A program made the translations under genes and the position numbers. From RGIG7213 sp045544195 (lineage in GTDB: Bacteria; Bacillota; Clostridia; Oscillospirales; CAG-272), in NCBI GenBank assembly GCA_045544195.1, contig JAZPYO010000062.1, positions 1 to 64,000 of the forward strand: a stretch of DNA of 64,000 nt, read 5' to 3'. Positions 33,194 to 41,080 of this stretch are shown here, one piece after another. The notes beneath the pieces are model-generated. The model did not search any database. It was not told the DNA's origin and was given only the letters and a program-made list of their open reading frames with translations. Within the stretch, counting starts at the first letter, position 1, and the number at the start of each line of letters is the position of its first letter.

Positions 33194-33982
33194 TTACACC
33201 TCCGCTTCATTTTCAGAAGATTTATTTTCGTTTATATATTGCAGATACTGATGACCTACGGAGTTTTTCTTCCATTTCATCAGTATTCTGTACGCCATAG
33301 GCGAAAATGCGATCTGCATTATAAGCTCCGCTGCGGCTCCTGTCAAAGCACAGGCGGCACATTGAAGCACTGTCCAATGAAATCCGTCCCAGAATATAGG
33401 GGCAAAAAGTGTGAAAACGATCACCGAAAAAATAAAATTGTCGGCAAACTGACCTACAAAGGTCGATATGTATGAACGGCACGCAAACGCCGCTTTTCCG
33501 TCAGGATCTTTTTTGAAGGCTTTTCCGATGATACTGTTTAACAGATTGTTTATTGCCGCCGATATCAGAAATGATACTGTACTTGATAAAAGTATAAACC
33601 AAGTACCGCCGAGTATACCGTTAAGCTCTGTGTAGTCATTTGCGTTTGACGGAATGATACTTGCAATATAAAATATCAGGCAGGTCAGCAGATTTATCAT
33701 ACAGGCGAGAATTGCAATTTTGTTTGAAGCCTTAGGACCGAAATATTTTGTTATCACGTCCATACACATAAACGAAAGCCACGATATGAGTATGCCGCCG
33801 TCCAGAGCTATGTAATAATTCTGTACGAGAGTTTTGTTTGCAAGCAGATTCATACATATTACGCTTACGACAAATAAAGTGACGGTAGTCGCGGGAATGC
33901 ACTGCAAAAGCAGCTCCGTTTCCTTTTTTTCACGCTTCAATGCAGACAGCAAGCGTGAATTGCTTAAATTTTTCTTTTTCAT
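33194..33982 (-). CDS. queuosine precursor transporter, VUT/YhhQ family
   Basis: 262 residues with about six membrane helices. The family pattern is visible: VTLFVVSVICMNLLANK, then GGILISWLSFMCMDVITKYFGPKASNKIA, and SYISTFVGQFADNFIFSVIVFTLFAP, with the conserved Gln-x-x-Asn/Asp residues in the fifth helix. YhhQ proteins import preQ0, preQ1 or queuine. The preQ1-I riboswitch and terminator directly upstream support this strongly. First gene of a two-gene unit with the SDR. The ribosome site is weak (TAGGAA). Confidence 0.88.
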   Translation of the reverse strand: MKKKNLSNSRLLSALKREKKETELLLQCIPATTVTLFVVSVICMNLLANKTLVQNYYIALDGGILISWLSFMCMDVITKYFGPKASNKIAILACMINLLTCLIFYIASIIPSNANDYTELNGILGGTWFILLSSTVSFLISAAINNLLNSIIGKAFKKDPDGKAAFACRSYISTFVGQFADNFIFSVIVFTLFAPIFWDGFHWTVLQCAACALTGAAAELIMQIAFSPMAYRILMKWKKNSVGHQYLQYINENKSSENEAEV

Positions 33983-33993
33983 CTGTAATATTC

Positions 33994-34033
33994 CTAAAAT
34001 TCAAAAGCGGCTTTGAAAAACACAAAGCCGCTT
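33994..34033 (-). terminator. expression-platform terminator of the preQ1 riboswitch
   Basis: Minus strand AAGCGGCTTTG and CAAAGCCGCTT form a perfect stem followed by TTTGAATTTT, 21 bases after the aptamer and just before the transporter gene. Confidence 0.8.
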
Positions 34034-34053
34034 ACGTTATTACGTTCAGCAGT

Positions 34054-34098
34054 CCTGGTTTTGTTTTACGACAGGATGGTACAAACGAACTGTCGGCC
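34054..34098 (-). promoter_or_regulatory. preQ1-I riboswitch aptamer
   Basis: Minus strand: stem CCGACAG/CTGTCG(T) encloses a loop TTCGTTTGTACCATC, then an A-rich tail AAAACAAAACCAGG whose final GG can pair back into the loop to form the H-type pseudoknot. The TTCG, ACCATCC and AA...A-rich...AGG elements match the preQ1-I consensus, and the C just before the 3' stem strand is the ligand-pairing position. A promoter is upstream; a terminator and a queuosine-precursor transporter are downstream. Confidence 0.85.
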
Positions 34099-34114
34099 TT
34101 ATCGGCGGGTGGTT

Positions 34115-34143
34115 ATTTTACTACATATTTTTATAAAGTTCAA
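34115..34143 (-). promoter_or_regulatory. promoter of the preQ1-riboswitch unit
   Basis: Minus strand TTGAAC, 17 bases, TAAAAT; transcription would begin just before the aptamer. Confidence 0.7.
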
Positions 34144-34202
34144 TACCGTTTTGCCAAATGTTACAATTCGGACACAGTATTTTTGCCGCTTGAAAGGGAA
34201 TT

Positions 34203-35456
34203 TCAACCTTTCGATATCGCTTTTTTAAACCTCTGTATTTTGTCATCTGACGGGCAAAAATCGTCCTTCGAGCATACCTGAACGCTCGGTGACATTTTTC
34301 CCTCGTACGCATAAAAGGGAGATAAAGTATCGTTTTCGTACTTTTTACGCTCTTGCTCAAGGCGAAGATCCGGTATATCCATCGGTTCGCCGAGCTTAAG
34401 CAGGCTTCTGTGGCCGAGTATGCCGACGGATGCCATGGTCGTTGCAACAAAAGCGTCAAGATACGGCCTTCTGTTCGTTCTTATGCAGTCGAAAAAGTCC
34501 TTGAACATATAATAGTCGCTCCCGAAATGACCTGTTTGGGCTGCCAAGGGCGCATCATTCTCGTTTTCGTGAGGATAGTAAAGGTCAGATTCCTTTGCTC
34601 CGTTTGGAGTGTGCCAGGAGTTGTAAGAAAGCATGACCTTGCCGTCCGTTCCGCGAACGTTTTCGATCTGTCCTTTTTTGCAGGCAAGGCGGTAAGAATT
34701 TTCGGAATATCCGAACGTGCTGTGTCCCGTTATTCTGAAAACGGAGCCGTCATCGTTGAGAACGGTCATTATCGCCAGAGCATCTCCGTTGCGTGATGCA
34801 GTTATTATATTATCGCCCTCCTTGGGACTGAATACGGGAAGCGCACATACTCTTTTCGGAACAGAATGAGTCGCACACATAAGAGGAGCTAATGAGTGTG
34901 TAAGATAATACGTTGCGGGAAGATAATTCCGCCAATGCGTCTCGCTGTCATAAAGCGACCTTACGGCGTTGGGGTCTGTTGACGGACTTGCGTGATTGTA
35001 CTCACCCTCACCGAAAAGGATCTTTCCGAGTGAGCCTTCCTGATATACACGTTGCATTTCAAGATTGAAAAGCATATACGGATAGTTTTCTCCGAGCATG
35101 TATATTGCAGAGCTTTTTTCAGCTGCCCGCATAAGAGCAACGCCCTCAGCCATAGTGCCGTTTGAGGTGCATTCCGATATGACGTGAATGCCCTTTTCCA
35201 ACGCCTTTATGGCATACGGTGCGTGCTCGGGAAAGTAATTGGCTATGTATACTGCCTCTATTCCGCATTTTAAAAGACTGTCAAAATCGTCAAAAACGGT
35301 ACATTTTGGCTCTATACGTTCCTTGAATGCCCGTCTGCGCTCGTCATTTTTGTCACATACGGCAATAATATCTCCGCCGCACAGCTTTATTGCCTTGGCG
35401 TTCGCCATACCTCTGTTCAAGCCGAAGATACCGATCTTTATTTTTCTTTCGTTCAT
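34203..35456 (-). CDS. Gfo/Idh/MocA-family oxidoreductase
   Basis: 417 residues. N-terminal Rossmann fold IKIGIFGLNRGMANAKAIKLCGGDIIAVCDKN binds NAD(P); the EAVYIANYFPEHAPYAIKALEKGIHVISECTSNGTMAEG stretch matches the family's conserved region with the usual EKP-like position changed (ECT). The C-terminal half (from about 120) is the alpha/beta substrate domain. Members oxidise or reduce sugars, inositols or glycosides. The substrate is unknown. ATG at 35456 selected for GGAG and the fold start. It follows the DMT transporter by 19 bases. Confidence 0.85.
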   Translation of the reverse strand: MNERKIKIGIFGLNRGMANAKAIKLCGGDIIAVCDKNDERRRAFKERIEPKCTVFDDFDSLLKCGIEAVYIANYFPEHAPYAIKALEKGIHVISECTSNGTMAEGVALMRAAEKSSAIYMLGENYPYMLFNLEMQRVYQEGSLGKILFGEGEYNHASPSTDPNAVRSLYDSETHWRNYLPATYYLTHSLAPLMCATHSVPKRVCALPVFSPKEGDNIITASRNGDALAIMTVLNDDGSVFRITGHSTFGYSENSYRLACKKGQIENVRGTDGKVMLSYNSWHTPNGAKESDLYYPHENENDAPLAAQTGHFGSDYYMFKDFFDCIRTNRRPYLDAFVATTMASVGILGHRSLLKLGEPMDIPDLRLEQERKKYENDTLSPFYAYEGKMSPSVQVCSKDDFCPSDDKIQRFKKAISKG

Positions 35457-35475
35457 TTGTTTTTCTCCGATCCGC

Positions 35476-36348
35476 TTATAGTAGTATAAGACAGGCAATG
35501 CCTGTTATTGATGTAAGCACGGCAAGCCATTCAAATTTTTGAACTTTTCCGCCCGAAACAGAGCTTAACACCGTTGATACGACTATCGTGCCTGCTGTAA
35601 CCATTGAATAATTGACCGATGCGGGAAGAAATGAAAGGGATAACAGCAGTAAATAATTTGCAACTCTGTTTCCTGCGTTTCCGCAAAGCGCGATAAATGT
35701 GGGCAGGGGGTATATTTTAGGTCTGTTTTTTTGATAACATAAGATAAATACGAGCGATACTGCGACAGTCACCAAAGAGCACGTAAGGGAAAATCCCGCA
35801 CTCGATGCCTTAGCGTATTCAGCGTCGGTATAGAATTTGTTGATAACACCCGACATTCCGTTGAAGAAAAAAACTCCGAGATAAAAAAGAAAGCTCACAA
35901 ATCTGTTATGCGTTCCGCTTTTTGTACTGCTTTTTTTAACATTCACAAGGATTACCGATGCAATGACGAATACACAGCATAAAATAAGCCCCAATGTCAA
36001 TTCTTCACCGAAAAACGCAACGCCTGCAAGAATGGGAAGTATCATTCCGCCGAGCATAGAATATACGGAATATACGGCAAGATTTACTCTTTCAAACGAT
36101 TTGAGCGAGCAAAGGTTGAAAAGCAGATTGTTGAGCGTAACGACACACGCCATAATGAGCGTAAATGGGGTGTATTCGAGCTTAAAGCCGCTTGTGAATA
36201 CCATTATGACAGCACCGAGAATACCGCCGAGAAGACTTAACAGCATAGTAGGGAAAAGTCCGCTGCCCATCTTTTCAGCGTATTTTCGCTTTGTCAAAAA
36301 TTGCGTTCCGAATAAAACGACGGCAACGCAGACCGCTGCGTAATACAT
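35476..36348 (-). CDS. EamA/DMT-superfamily transporter
   Basis: 290 residues and ten predicted membrane helices in two five-helix halves (first from MYYAAVCVAVVLFGTQFL, second from FVSFLFYLGVFFFNGMSGV). Drug/metabolite transporter (EamA-like) architecture; late helix LAVLTSITGIACLILL. The substrate is unknown but its operon partner is a sugar-type oxidoreductase, so a sugar, sugar acid or amino-acid derivative is plausible. GGAG site, 6 bases. Confidence 0.8.
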   Translation of the reverse strand: MYYAAVCVAVVLFGTQFLTKRKYAEKMGSGLFPTMLLSLLGGILGAVIMVFTSGFKLEYTPFTLIMACVVTLNNLLFNLCSLKSFERVNLAVYSVYSMLGGMILPILAGVAFFGEELTLGLILCCVFVIASVILVNVKKSSTKSGTHNRFVSFLFYLGVFFFNGMSGVINKFYTDAEYAKASSAGFSLTCSLVTVAVSLVFILCYQKNRPKIYPLPTFIALCGNAGNRVANYLLLLSLSFLPASVNYSMVTAGTIVVSTVLSSVSGGKVQKFEWLAVLTSITGIACLILL

Positions 36349-36380
36349 ATTTTCTCCGTTGAATGAAAAGTTTTCATCTC

Positions 36381-36409
36381 ATAATAACACAAATTGAGTC
36401 AAATTACAA
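36381..36409 (-). promoter_or_regulatory. promoter of the DMT-oxidoreductase unit
   Basis: Minus strand TTGTAA, 17 bases, TATTAT, about 32 bases before the start. Confidence 0.5.
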
Positions 36410-36450
36410 TACGTTGATCGTATTTTGTATTTCGTTTGAGAAAAATGCAT

Positions 36451-36487
36451 AAAAATACAGTCGGCGTCCGCAAGGGAAACCGACTGT
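36451..36487 (-). terminator. terminator after the repeat lipoprotein gene
   Basis: Minus strand ACAGTCGG ... CCGACTGT, followed by ATTTTTAT, a few bases after the stop. Confidence 0.75.
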
Positions 36488-36492
36488 GTAGT

Positions 36493-39400
36493 TTACGGTA
36501 TTTTATAAAACTGTGAAAGCTCAGAGGGGCTTGTAAAATCTATCTTTTTGAGATCATTTTCATTTGCTGCACCCGTTTCAGCCAGGGGACATACGGTGTA
36601 GTAATATTCTTTGCCCTCATATGTTACGCAAGCCATATGATGATATGACCAATCGTGCTCATCGCTTGTATAGCAGTTTACCACCTTTTCAAATCCGCCT
36701 ATCCGCTCGGCTATCTTGGCAAGCACGGCGGGCGATGTCATACTGTCCCAACGGTATGACAAAAACCACGGATCGTTTGGCTGACGCGCAAGTCTTATGA
36801 GCGTTGTTCCGTTACGGTTTGTAAGATATCTGAAGTTGCAGGCTTCTATGTAGTCTATTACCGCTTCGAGCTTTTCCTTACTTGTCATCTGAGAGGTGGT
36901 GTTTTTCGCTATCACGTTGTCGATCCATTCAAGCTCCGCTTTTTCGAGATCGAGAACATTTATATCGTAATCACGAATTTTGATATATCCTTCGGTAGTT
37001 GCCTCGCACAGCCCGAAATGAAAGGTTCCCACATCTTCTTCGGAAAATTTGAGAAGATAACCGCCGTTGACCTTTCTTATATTTGAGCTGTAGTCGATCA
37101 CATTCAGATATTCAACATCGTAACAGAGCGGATTGCGGTAAACGGTCATATTGTTGAAAATATCGGACGGTTGACCGTCGCCTGTGTAGAACATAAAGCT
37201 GTCAGGGTAGGGATTGTCCGTTTTCAGAAACAGTAATTTTTCAACACCTGCATATACCTTGCCGTTGCCGTCAATAGAATAAAGCTCATACGTATATTTC
37301 GGTTTTCCGTCGATTTCTTTATAAAAACTGTATACGTCACATTTGACTACTTCTGTCCACGGGCCGTAAACAAATACCTCACCGTCCATTTTGCACATTC
37401 TCAGCTTGTAGTAATTAGTGTCGGTGCGATCGGTAAAGCACATTCTGTAATAATATTCGTATGAGGAATATGCGCATAACTTAATATCGGTATCTTCTGT
37501 AAAATCGGCATTTTTTGATACTATGCCTTGGCACATATACCCATCGTTTTTACTGAATTGTGAGTCGCAGTACGAAACGATGCTTATGTTGTGAGCAAAG
37601 GTGTATATTACCTTCGGCGGTGTGAGCGATGCATCGTAACGGGCATTTTCGTATTCCTTGTATGATGAACCGTTGCATCTTTCGCATCCGTAGGTGATAG
37701 TGCCGTTGTTCTCGGATACAAATGCGTATTTGTGCCCCAATGCATCCCATTCGCTGCCTATATAGCTGTCGGTGCATACCTTACACGTGTATTTTGTATA
37801 CCCCTTTTCAGTACAGCTTGCAGGTACTTTTGAATATTGATATGAATGCTTGGAAAGAGGAATAGCCTCTGTATAGGTATGACCGCAGCGGGAGCAGCGA
37901 TACGTGCTTTTGCCCTCGGTAACGCAAGTGGAGGGGGTCCTGTCGCTTAAATAATATGCGTGCCCCTTGGCATCTGTATATGTATCCTTATAGCTGTCCG
38001 AGCATCTTGAACAGGTGTGCATTGTATATCCCTTATCCGTACAGGTGGGGCTTGTCACGCTTGATATGTAGCTGTGAGACAGTGGCGGTAAAATGCTATT
38101 GTATGAGTGACCGCATGTCTTGCAGGTATATACGGTCTTTCCTTGCTCTGTACACGTAGGTGCTTCCGTGCTTGATAAATAGCTGTGTCCTTTGGCACTT
38201 GTATACGTGTCCTTGTAGCTGTGACCGCATTTTGAGCAGGTGTGTGCGGTGTAGCCCTTTTCCAAGCACGTGGCAGATGTTATTTGATGACTGTAGCTAT
38301 GCCCTGCTGCCTTTACTGTTGTATCTTTGTAGGAGTGTGAGCATACTGTGCATTTATGAGTTGTATATCCGTCCTCTGTACACGTCGCCTTTGTTACAGT
38401 ATCGGTATATTTGTGGCTGGCCGGTACATATCCGTCTGTGTATGAGTATTTGCATATTTTACATTTGTGTACCGTGTAGCCGTCCTCGGTACAGGTCGGA
38501 GCTGTTGTGACGGGTGTGCCATAGCTGTGACCCTTTGCGTTTGTATATGTGTCTTTGTAGCTGTTACCGCATTTTTCACAGGTGTGCGTTGTATAGCCCT
38601 GATCTGTGCAGGTAGGGCTTGTTATGCTTGATATGTAGCTGTGGGACAGCGACTTGATGCTTTCTGTATATGATGCTCCGCAGGTGCATTTGTACTGCAA
38701 AATGCCGTTTTCGGTGCAGGTAGGACTTTTTTTGATGCTTGATGTATATTTGTGTGTGTGCTGCGGAATGAGCTTGTTCAGAACCTTCGATTCCTTTTGC
38801 GTGCATAGCTTGCATTTTCGCTCTGCTGTGCCGTCGCTTTGCTCAGTCGGCTGTTTTACTGTTATCCATTCGCCGAATGAGTGTCCCTTTGCAGATGTAA
38901 GAGAGTCTGTATAAGTGTATCCGCAATTACAGCTATATGACGTGTAGCCGCCGACTGTGCATGTAGCTTCAATAACGGACTTTTTGTAAGTATGCCCCTT
39001 TGCTTTGGTTATACTGTCGGTAAAGGAATAAAGGCATTTTTCACAGGTGTGTGTCGTATATCCGTCATTTGTGCATGTTGCATCGGTTACATATACCTTA
39101 TAAGAATGCGGCAAAGACGGAGAATATTCTTCCTTTGTATATTCGCAGTTATTGCATTTGTATACTGTTTTCCCCTGCTTGTCGCACGTTGGAGCGGATG
39201 CTTCAAAAACTGTAAGCTCGTGTCCTTTTTCTATCGTATAATCGTCTGTATATGTATCGCCGCACTGTAAGCACTTGTATTCTGTATATCCCGGCTCTGT
39301 GCATGATGACGGCACTGTTGTATATGAGTATTCGTGCGTGTGATCTGTTGCAAGAGCATCGTCCGAGCCTGCACTTTCGTGCATTTCTTCGGTTTCGGAA

Positions 39401-39609
39401 ATATACGTATCTGTGTTTTCTGTGTAAGAGGTATCATTTTGTAAACGCGTTGTTTCCGCACTCTCGGTCTGCTGAGCAACAGACGTTACTGTTTCATCCA
39501 TAGCATCGGTGCTTTCAGATATTTCATCTGCACCGCACCCCGAAAGTATACAGGTGATAAAAAGTATTGACAGTAAAAATGATATTAAGATGCTACAGTT
39601 GTTTTTCAT
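36493..39609 (-). CDS. lipoprotein with ~15 CxxC repeats and a transglutaminase-like C terminus
   Basis: 1038 residues. Lipobox ILSGC at Cys25, a 65-residue Thr/Glu/Ser linker, then about 15 tandem units of 36-41 residues (about 92-660), each built as H-[ST]-Y ... TC-T-x-x-GYT-x-x-x-C-x-x-C-G-x-[ST]-Y. The paired cysteines resemble zinc-ribbon knuckles, or could form disulfides outside the cell. The C-terminal 380 residues include a domain with transglutaminase-like surroundings (MTSKEKLEAVIDYIEACNFRYL ... YHHMACVTYEGKEYYYTVCP), but the expected nucleophile Cys region reads WDSMTSPAVL, so it may be inactive. It shares one base with the stop of the preceding gene. Confidence 0.75.
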   Translation of the reverse strand: MKNNCSILISFLLSILFITCILSGCGADEISESTDAMDETVTSVAQQTESAETTRLQNDTSYTENTDTYISETEEMHESAGSDDALATDHTHEYSYTTVPSSCTEPGYTEYKCLQCGDTYTDDYTIEKGHELTVFEASAPTCDKQGKTVYKCNNCEYTKEEYSPSLPHSYKVYVTDATCTNDGYTTHTCEKCLYSFTDSITKAKGHTYKKSVIEATCTVGGYTSYSCNCGYTYTDSLTSAKGHSFGEWITVKQPTEQSDGTAERKCKLCTQKESKVLNKLIPQHTHKYTSSIKKSPTCTENGILQYKCTCGASYTESIKSLSHSYISSITSPTCTDQGYTTHTCEKCGNSYKDTYTNAKGHSYGTPVTTAPTCTEDGYTVHKCKICKYSYTDGYVPASHKYTDTVTKATCTEDGYTTHKCTVCSHSYKDTTVKAAGHSYSHQITSATCLEKGYTAHTCSKCGHSYKDTYTSAKGHSYLSSTEAPTCTEQGKTVYTCKTCGHSYNSILPPLSHSYISSVTSPTCTDKGYTMHTCSRCSDSYKDTYTDAKGHAYYLSDRTPSTCVTEGKSTYRCSRCGHTYTEAIPLSKHSYQYSKVPASCTEKGYTKYTCKVCTDSYIGSEWDALGHKYAFVSENNGTITYGCERCNGSSYKEYENARYDASLTPPKVIYTFAHNISIVSYCDSQFSKNDGYMCQGIVSKNADFTEDTDIKLCAYSSYEYYYRMCFTDRTDTNYYKLRMCKMDGEVFVYGPWTEVVKCDVYSFYKEIDGKPKYTYELYSIDGNGKVYAGVEKLLFLKTDNPYPDSFMFYTGDGQPSDIFNNMTVYRNPLCYDVEYLNVIDYSSNIRKVNGGYLLKFSEEDVGTFHFGLCEATTEGYIKIRDYDINVLDLEKAELEWIDNVIAKNTTSQMTSKEKLEAVIDYIEACNFRYLTNRNGTTLIRLARQPNDPWFLSYRWDSMTSPAVLAKIAERIGGFEKVVNCYTSDEHDWSYHHMACVTYEGKEYYYTVCPLAETGAANENDLKKIDFTSPSELSQFYKIP

Positions 39610-40142
39610 TAATGTTCACCGCCGTATTTCATAGTGTTATGCTCAGTCCATTTGAGTATTCCGTATTTCTGAGTAATGTATCTTTTTGTCAACTCCTGCT
39701 CTGCCTTTGGAAGTGTTGAAAGCAAGATCAGCTTGTCAGGATCGTCACATAATTCACCGATGTCGGCTACATATCCGTCCCTGTCATTGTTTTCGGTGAA
39801 ATAAAGTTCGCCGCTGTCGTCAGCATATACCGACTTGCCGTAAGCCTGCGCTATACAATAGATATATTCTTTCGCTTCCTCGTTCGGTGTTACACAGTAG
39901 TCATCGCCGTTTCTTTTAATATAGCTGATCGCATACTCAATATCGGCTGTAAGCTCTGCTTCTTCTTTTCTGAGCATGACAAGCTCGGCACTAAGCCTCA
40001 TTTTTTCGTCAATGCTTCTTTTTTTGTGCAGAGCTTCACGCATCTGAGCTTCCTTTTCCGCTAACTGCTTTTGCATAATAGCCAGCTGTGCTGACAGAAG
40101 ACACACTGTATCGGATGAAATAGGCATTATTTTGTTTGACAT
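39609..40142 (-). CDS. coiled-coil protein of unknown function
   Basis: 177 residues. Residues 15-75 are a heptad-rich helix (LLSAQLAIMQKQLAEKEAQMREALHKK...LSAELVMLRKEEAELTADIEYAISYIKR), followed by an acidic alpha/beta part (YADDSGELYFTENNDRDGYVADIGELCDDPDKLI) and a C-terminal helix. There is no signal peptide, so it is cytoplasmic. It lies between the HTH gene and the repeat lipoprotein gene, with a one-base TAATG overlap to the latter, so the three form an operon. No family recognised. Confidence 0.65.
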   Translation of the reverse strand: MSNKIMPISSDTVCLLSAQLAIMQKQLAEKEAQMREALHKKRSIDEKMRLSAELVMLRKEEAELTADIEYAISYIKRNGDDYCVTPNEEAKEYIYCIAQAYGKSVYADDSGELYFTENNDRDGYVADIGELCDDPDKLILLSTLPKAEQELTKRYITQKYGILKWTEHNTMKYGGEH

Positions 40143-40183
40143 ATTATCTGTTCCTTTCGATATTCGTTATTCTGCTTATCGGT

Positions 40184-40807
40184 TTATTCCTCGTCGCTGT
40201 CCATTTTGCCGTTGTACTTTCCTATCACTGCCTGATCGAATTCAAACAGAACGGCGTTTATAAGATCAAGATCGTACGTTTTACTGCAAATGAAGTATTC
40301 AATGAATAGATCTCTTGCGCAGCCGCGTGATATCGTATATCCCGCCTTTCCTATCATATCGAGCGTTTGTACAAAATCAAGACGCAAAGCTAACGCAAGC
40401 GCGATGGCGGTATCCCGCGACGGATGGTAATTCTCGTTGGATATTATTTTTGAAAATAACCGTCTGTCTATCTGAGCTGCCCTGTATATGTCTGAGTCCT
40501 TTTTTCCGCTTTCCTTTATCCGCCGTATAAGCTCCTGCACGAACGTTTCTGTTATCAAAGATGACGTCAGACGGTTAACGAGTATTTCTTTGCTTTTTTC
40601 ATGCTCGCTGATCGCTTTGCTTACTATGTCAAGCACCTGCCGCTCCGATGGAGAAAAGATGCTGTCCGTCAGTATGCCGCCGCTGTATTCGGATGGGACG
40701 TAATACTTTTGCGGATCGTAGACCGATGTGCCTAATACGTAGTTGATATAATATGATACAGCCGATGCTGTATTAAGAAATTTATTGCTATTTTTTGAGT
40801 ATTGCAT
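40184..40807 (-). CDS. HTH-domain protein
   Basis: 207 residues. The central part (about 90-165) has a helix-turn-helix-like pattern: LIRRIKESGKKDSDIYRAAQIDRRLFSKIISNENYHPSRDTAIALALALRLDFVQTLDMIGKAGY. I recall similar segments at the C termini of many Clostridia proteins of unknown role. The N-terminal 80 residues are polar and unassigned. It is the first gene of the operon with the coiled-coil protein and the large repeat lipoprotein and may regulate it. AGAGG site before the ATG. Confidence 0.65.
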   Translation of the reverse strand: MQYSKNSNKFLNTASAVSYYINYVLGTSVYDPQKYYVPSEYSGGILTDSIFSPSERQVLDIVSKAISEHEKSKEILVNRLTSSLITETFVQELIRRIKESGKKDSDIYRAAQIDRRLFSKIISNENYHPSRDTAIALALALRLDFVQTLDMIGKAGYTISRGCARDLFIEYFICSKTYDLDLINAVLFEFDQAVIGKYNGKMDSDEE

Positions 40808-40875
40808 CGAATGATACCTCTTTCCGCTGATTTTTACTTTGTGATTGGATTATAGCATACAAAAAGTCTTTTTTG

Positions 40876-40931
40876 GTCGCCGTGAAGGCGACATTTTACC
40901 CCATAATATCATTTTTCGCAAAAAAAGTCAA
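40876..40931 (-). promoter_or_regulatory. promoter and leader palindrome of the HTH operon
   Basis: Minus strand TTGACT (40926-40931), 17 bases, TATTAT (40903-40908), then 10 bases later GTCGCC-TTCAC-GGCGAC (40876-40892), a hairpin or operator just after the start site. A second TATAAT-like hexamer lies further downstream at about 40851. The rest of the divergent gap to 41080 is AT-rich. Confidence 0.6.
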
Positions 40932-41016
40932 CAGCACAGCCCGCGCATCAGTACGGTGATCAACTGTGAAAACGGTTGCTTTCAGAGAAAAAATACCATA
41001 AAAAAATATTATTGTA

Positions 41017-41045
41017 TTGAAAAATTAACATATTGTCGGTACAAT
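41017..41045 (+). promoter_or_regulatory. promoter of the flavodiiron gene
   Basis: TTGAAA, 17 bases, TACAAT, about 36 bases before the ATG. Confidence 0.7.
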
Positions 41046-41080
41046 AATACAAGTGAAGGTTGAAGAAAGGAAGATAACAG

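Noticed and set aside
36900..39350. Regular ~111-base repetition resembling a CRISPR array
   Set aside because: The repeats are in one long reading frame, follow codon periodicity and encode CxxC units; units are 36-41 codons, far longer than CRISPR repeats, with no spacer pattern.
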